Source of the DNA: JAUMBM01 sp964441755
GTDB lineage: Bacteria; Bacteroidota; Bacteroidia; Chitinophagales; Saprospiraceae
NCBI GenBank assembly: GCA_964441755.1
Contig: CAYTVG010000012.1
Coordinates: forward strand, 66,496 to 130,495
Reading direction: 5' to 3'
DNA length: 64,000 nt
A program made the translations under genes and the position numbers. This document shows positions 63,401 through 64,000 of the stretch, in pieces (position 1 is the stretch's first letter; every line of letters begins with the position of its first letter). The notes under the pieces were generated by a model. The model did not search any database. It was not told the DNA's origin and worked only from the letters and a program-made list of their open reading frames with translations.

Positions 63401-64000
63401 TGCTGGGCAATCCGGTGAATCTGGAGACCACGCCCATCCCGGTGGTAGCAGGCTGGAACTGGATCGGCTACCTGCCACAACAGGGGATGACGGTCGACAG
63501 TGCACTGCAGTCACTCACACCACTCAACGGGGATGTGATCAAAGGTCAGGCGACCTTTGCACAGTATGTAGCGGGTGTGGGCTGGCTGGGCAACATGAGC
63601 TTCATGCGCCCGACCCGCGGCTACCTGCTGCGACTGAGCAATCCGGATATCCTGAGCTATCCGCCGCGCCGCCTGTGGGAGGATGAGGTTAGCTTCCGTT
63701 CCGGTGCTGATCCCGAGCTCATGAGCCTGAGCGAGCACTGGACCGTGAATCCGACGCAGTACGAGCACACCATGAACGTGATTGCGCTGGTTCGCAATGG
63801 TGAGGGAGATAACATCCTGTCCTCCGACACGGAAGTAGGCGCCTTCATGGAAGGTCAGGTGCGCGGCGCTGCCAAGCCTGTCTACATCGAAGCCCTGGAC
63901 GCCTGGCTGCTGTTCCTGACGGTCTACAGCAACGACGAGGGCGATATGCTGAGCTTCCGGCTGTACGATGAGTCAGCGGGTGCGGAGTATGCGCTCACAG
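57478..64000 (+). CDS. Giant secreted LamG/FN3 multidomain protein, 3' end outside window
   Basis: The frame opens at ATG 57478 and has no stop to the window end, giving at least 2174 residues. Signal peptide 1-24 (ending VRAQ). A fibronectin-III-like domain lies at about 90-178. Two LamG/concanavalin-like lectin domains follow at about 205-355 (LHFDGVNDYICVTHLP... WTVSAWVKIDNG... GRIDDVRLYNAPLT) and about 450-590 (YALEFNAAYSSYATL... LDEVAFYHSVL). A long region of less clear domains follows. Near the end two modules repeat: one starting WTVNP at 1782 and again at 2088, and one with GWNWISYN at 1904 and GWNWIGYLP at 1992. A T9SS domain is expected beyond the window but is not seen. Likely an adhesin or glycan-binding surface protein. 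Confidence 0.88.
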   Translation, partial: MNKILYSCTTILLLVVSLTSVRAQVQIDCDPTANQPITNGDVLFNYGSATNVVSFRNRSSYTIAQPFIGFQFSQPFSSQNGFWARFLLPPQAPSVLVSQGDFPDRVLIRWTFDPLSSSATEGYVVLRDGAFLAQLGSDITQFIDFNVQAGEFYEYSVYGRNQFGSGARGKAVGFVNPNGIVTGKLETFSRNPVANAVVKLTPTVGRSLHFDGVNDYICVTHLPVVPTNMWTVSAWVKIDNGYDSDGIIDLGSDLNKNFWLHTTPAGSGKGVVAGVGAGSGATSLTHVFADNPNGWHQVTAVYNGISLLLYIDGRYVSSTRASIANEDALFTIGSRRNQTGFFHGRIDDVRLYNAPLTSTQIFLTRDLTVSKSTANLVAYWKFDEGLGTKVFDLSDNDMHAFINGPGFSSDAAPVNNAGFTDEGGFYAIEGVNYSQAQTFTATPVKNFYSRYALEFNAAYSSYATLTDFDLPDTATVEINLHPFDLQSRQIVLSKGEDDFLFGIENNNFFLTINGETQVVGPATTAYQHLSFTLDAYTGQVAYYKNGDLQNTFTYSDLSGEWTGEPWQLGAAGSPGADFYTGLLDEVAFYHSVLTVANIQLNASPFGTGGTDVANPYLMSYFSLDEGDGTELVDYGPQMSGIGTVYNAPFSIITYRQEATPNLFQPSQRVININESTTAASGIDFVNLSTVTISGVVRFENTFCYQKEVEILVNGEPYFPPVKTDENGRFVADFEPGVTVTLSPRYNDHVYSPGFFQVRRLNRPVAGVLFQNQVKREVVGQMAGGKCRLSVIPDGAVVKVKAQALNDCYYQELTLDNPDGKFHFRGLPPIPMAISVTEHSNNIVYDYFQIQGGQETDLRLIEKDTIDFIYIAPPNVLIQPFEENGCAGSGLKMIDQSSSANGNRLYKTNVRVYERYDGGDCFLDTFQLTINNEIADLSAYTVDSDTSTYTIEYWAGVPNITGNYEKFLQVTANVNGSQASSVERVVVLGERSRESTFTTASPAMPLIILRDPPGDGSSATLAEGSTYCQSWSNGTFFNAGLNASVSIDMAPKVITYAGSPVGGTITETDAIAELDISASARYGFSNSESAEVCVTNDIVYSTSGGDVVLGDDADLYVGAAVNFEFSSTDVLGFDPDSCEFTLGSNLRVWPEGFGTKYVYSQYQIIKDVIPDLEFIGDTASADSWRRIIDYNKRLKEQAVFKENISFDALTNYSQTQTTSNSASLEVSHEFEVTAAMALTLGNAFNGVGVKATVGFEIGGGGSFTQGFTNQTSRSVGFTLADDDLGDNFTVDILDDPVFGTPVFKLRSGESSCPHEPNTRPREGVTLTADQIVAVNVPENDAAVFNFTIGNTSQTDEWRYYTLELWRETNPLGARVRVQGNATSSGSFLVEPGGGQDVVVTIERGPEAYDYENLLFYAISACEGARYDAFNEGEFPPEPFYDGMEVSAFFLEPCSPIDIGFPLQDWVVTPDDGNILFITLNEYIYNDPDLDIVRVQYRRTGGDGSWINIAELPASEFANSPVFKIVQWDMSELVDGAYEIRAVTQCMDVSLNPGISTVIKGRKETQPPQLFGTPQPGDGVLNPGDEISIMFSKRIRCDRIFPADGIGTNVNINSLALQDMTNGGILVDAVISCNNDKIVIVPNIPNRFLENNTLRATVAGIEDLYGNAIPQPIAWEFLVNRNNLYWEGGRIDEFVFEGSQLIVKRNIRNQGGSITGFSLVDIPEWMDVFPLTGNVLPGDFAEITFRFPADIVGGLYNTTLQMITPQGPEPLPIDLRVACPDPAWTVNPVDYSYSMNLTVQLNIEGELSTDRLDLIGAFVGDELRGASYIQYERELDRYLAYMTVFSNQVSGETVSFRIWDASDCLLYGQTVETFPFESDDLIGSPLVPQVIHTNNLIRVAVPLVPGWNWISYNVNLPDPSINTALASLTAPQGATIKGQTAFSQYFNGGSVWAGSLSQLSHLTMYQYRSASLDSIVLLGNPVNLETTPIPVVAGWNWIGYLPQQGMTVDSALQSLTPLNGDVIKGQATFAQYVAGVGWLGNMSFMRPTRGYLLRLSNPDILSYPPRRLWEDEVSFRSGADPELMSLSEHWTVNPTQYEHTMNVIALVRNGEGDNILSSDTEVGAFMEGQVRGAAKPVYIEALDAWLLFLTVYSNDEGDMLSFRLYDESAGAEYALT

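Overview
The window reads as a chromosomal segment of a Bacteroidota bacterium, most likely from the Saprospiria/Lewinella-like side of the phylum. Pointers seen in the sequence are: secreted proteins ending in type IX secretion (T9SS) type A C-terminal domains; two TonB-dependent receptors with an N-terminal carboxypeptidase-regulatory-like domain; a SecD-SecF fusion; a malic enzyme-phosphotransacetylase fusion; DUF4199 and DUF2452 proteins; and repeated Bacteroidota-type -7 boxes (TAnnTTTG) in front of genes. No transposase, integrase, CRISPR array, tRNA or 5S/16S/23S rRNA gene was seen. One small RNA gene, the 4.5S/SRP RNA, is present.

Layout. 1-5.2 kb: end of a DEAD-box RNA helicase, dapD, pth and a TonB-dependent receptor. 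5.2-13.3 kb: a serine beta-lactamase-fold protein that keeps only the C-terminal part of a GH3/NagZ module, an FG-GAP repeat T9SS protein, an NhaC-type antiporter and a GT4 glycosyltransferase. 13.4-18.6 kb: malic enzyme, then a tight trio of catalytically degenerate dihydroorotase homologue, DUF4199 membrane protein and GT2 glycosyltransferase. 18.7-23.2 kb: a minus-strand operon for phenylalanine/tyrosine synthesis (prephenate dehydratase, aminotransferase, prephenate dehydrogenase, DAHP synthase-chorismate mutase). 23.3-33.7 kb: a secreted sugar-dehydrogenase-like protein, a TolB-like protein, a coiled-coil membrane protein, DUF2452, SRP RNA, transaldolase, kbl and secDF. 34-46 kb: secreted or envelope proteins (lysyl-endopeptidase-like with dockerin, START domain, M1 peptidase, M12B-like metalloprotease, LolA-like, BNR/VPS10-like). 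46-52 kb: an internally duplicated T9SS protein followed by a second TonB-dependent receptor. 52.4-56 kb: a visibly GC-rich stretch with a Gfo/Idh/MocA oxidoreductase, a 91-bp tandem repeat and a FadH-type reductase. 56.5-64 kb: a tail-collar-like secreted protein and a very large LamG-domain protein that runs off the window.

The most interesting signal is upstream of the aromatic operon. A complete transcription attenuator can be read there: a promoter (TTG-N20-TAGGTTTG), a 20-codon leader peptide with 8 aromatic codons in a run of 10 (Phe, Trp, Phe, Ser, Phe, Tyr, Phe, Tyr, Ser, Tyr), an antiterminator segment just after the leader stop codon, and a GC-rich hairpin followed by nine Ts, all before pheA. 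The leader peptide is too short for ordinary gene calling.

Other points worth a second look are the pseudo-dihydroorotase, the truncated NagZ-beta-lactamase fusion, the 91-bp palindromic tandem repeats, the duplicated secreted protein paired with a TonB receptor, and the modular repeats at the end of the giant LamG protein. All functional calls rest on recognising sequence motifs by eye; no database search was run.
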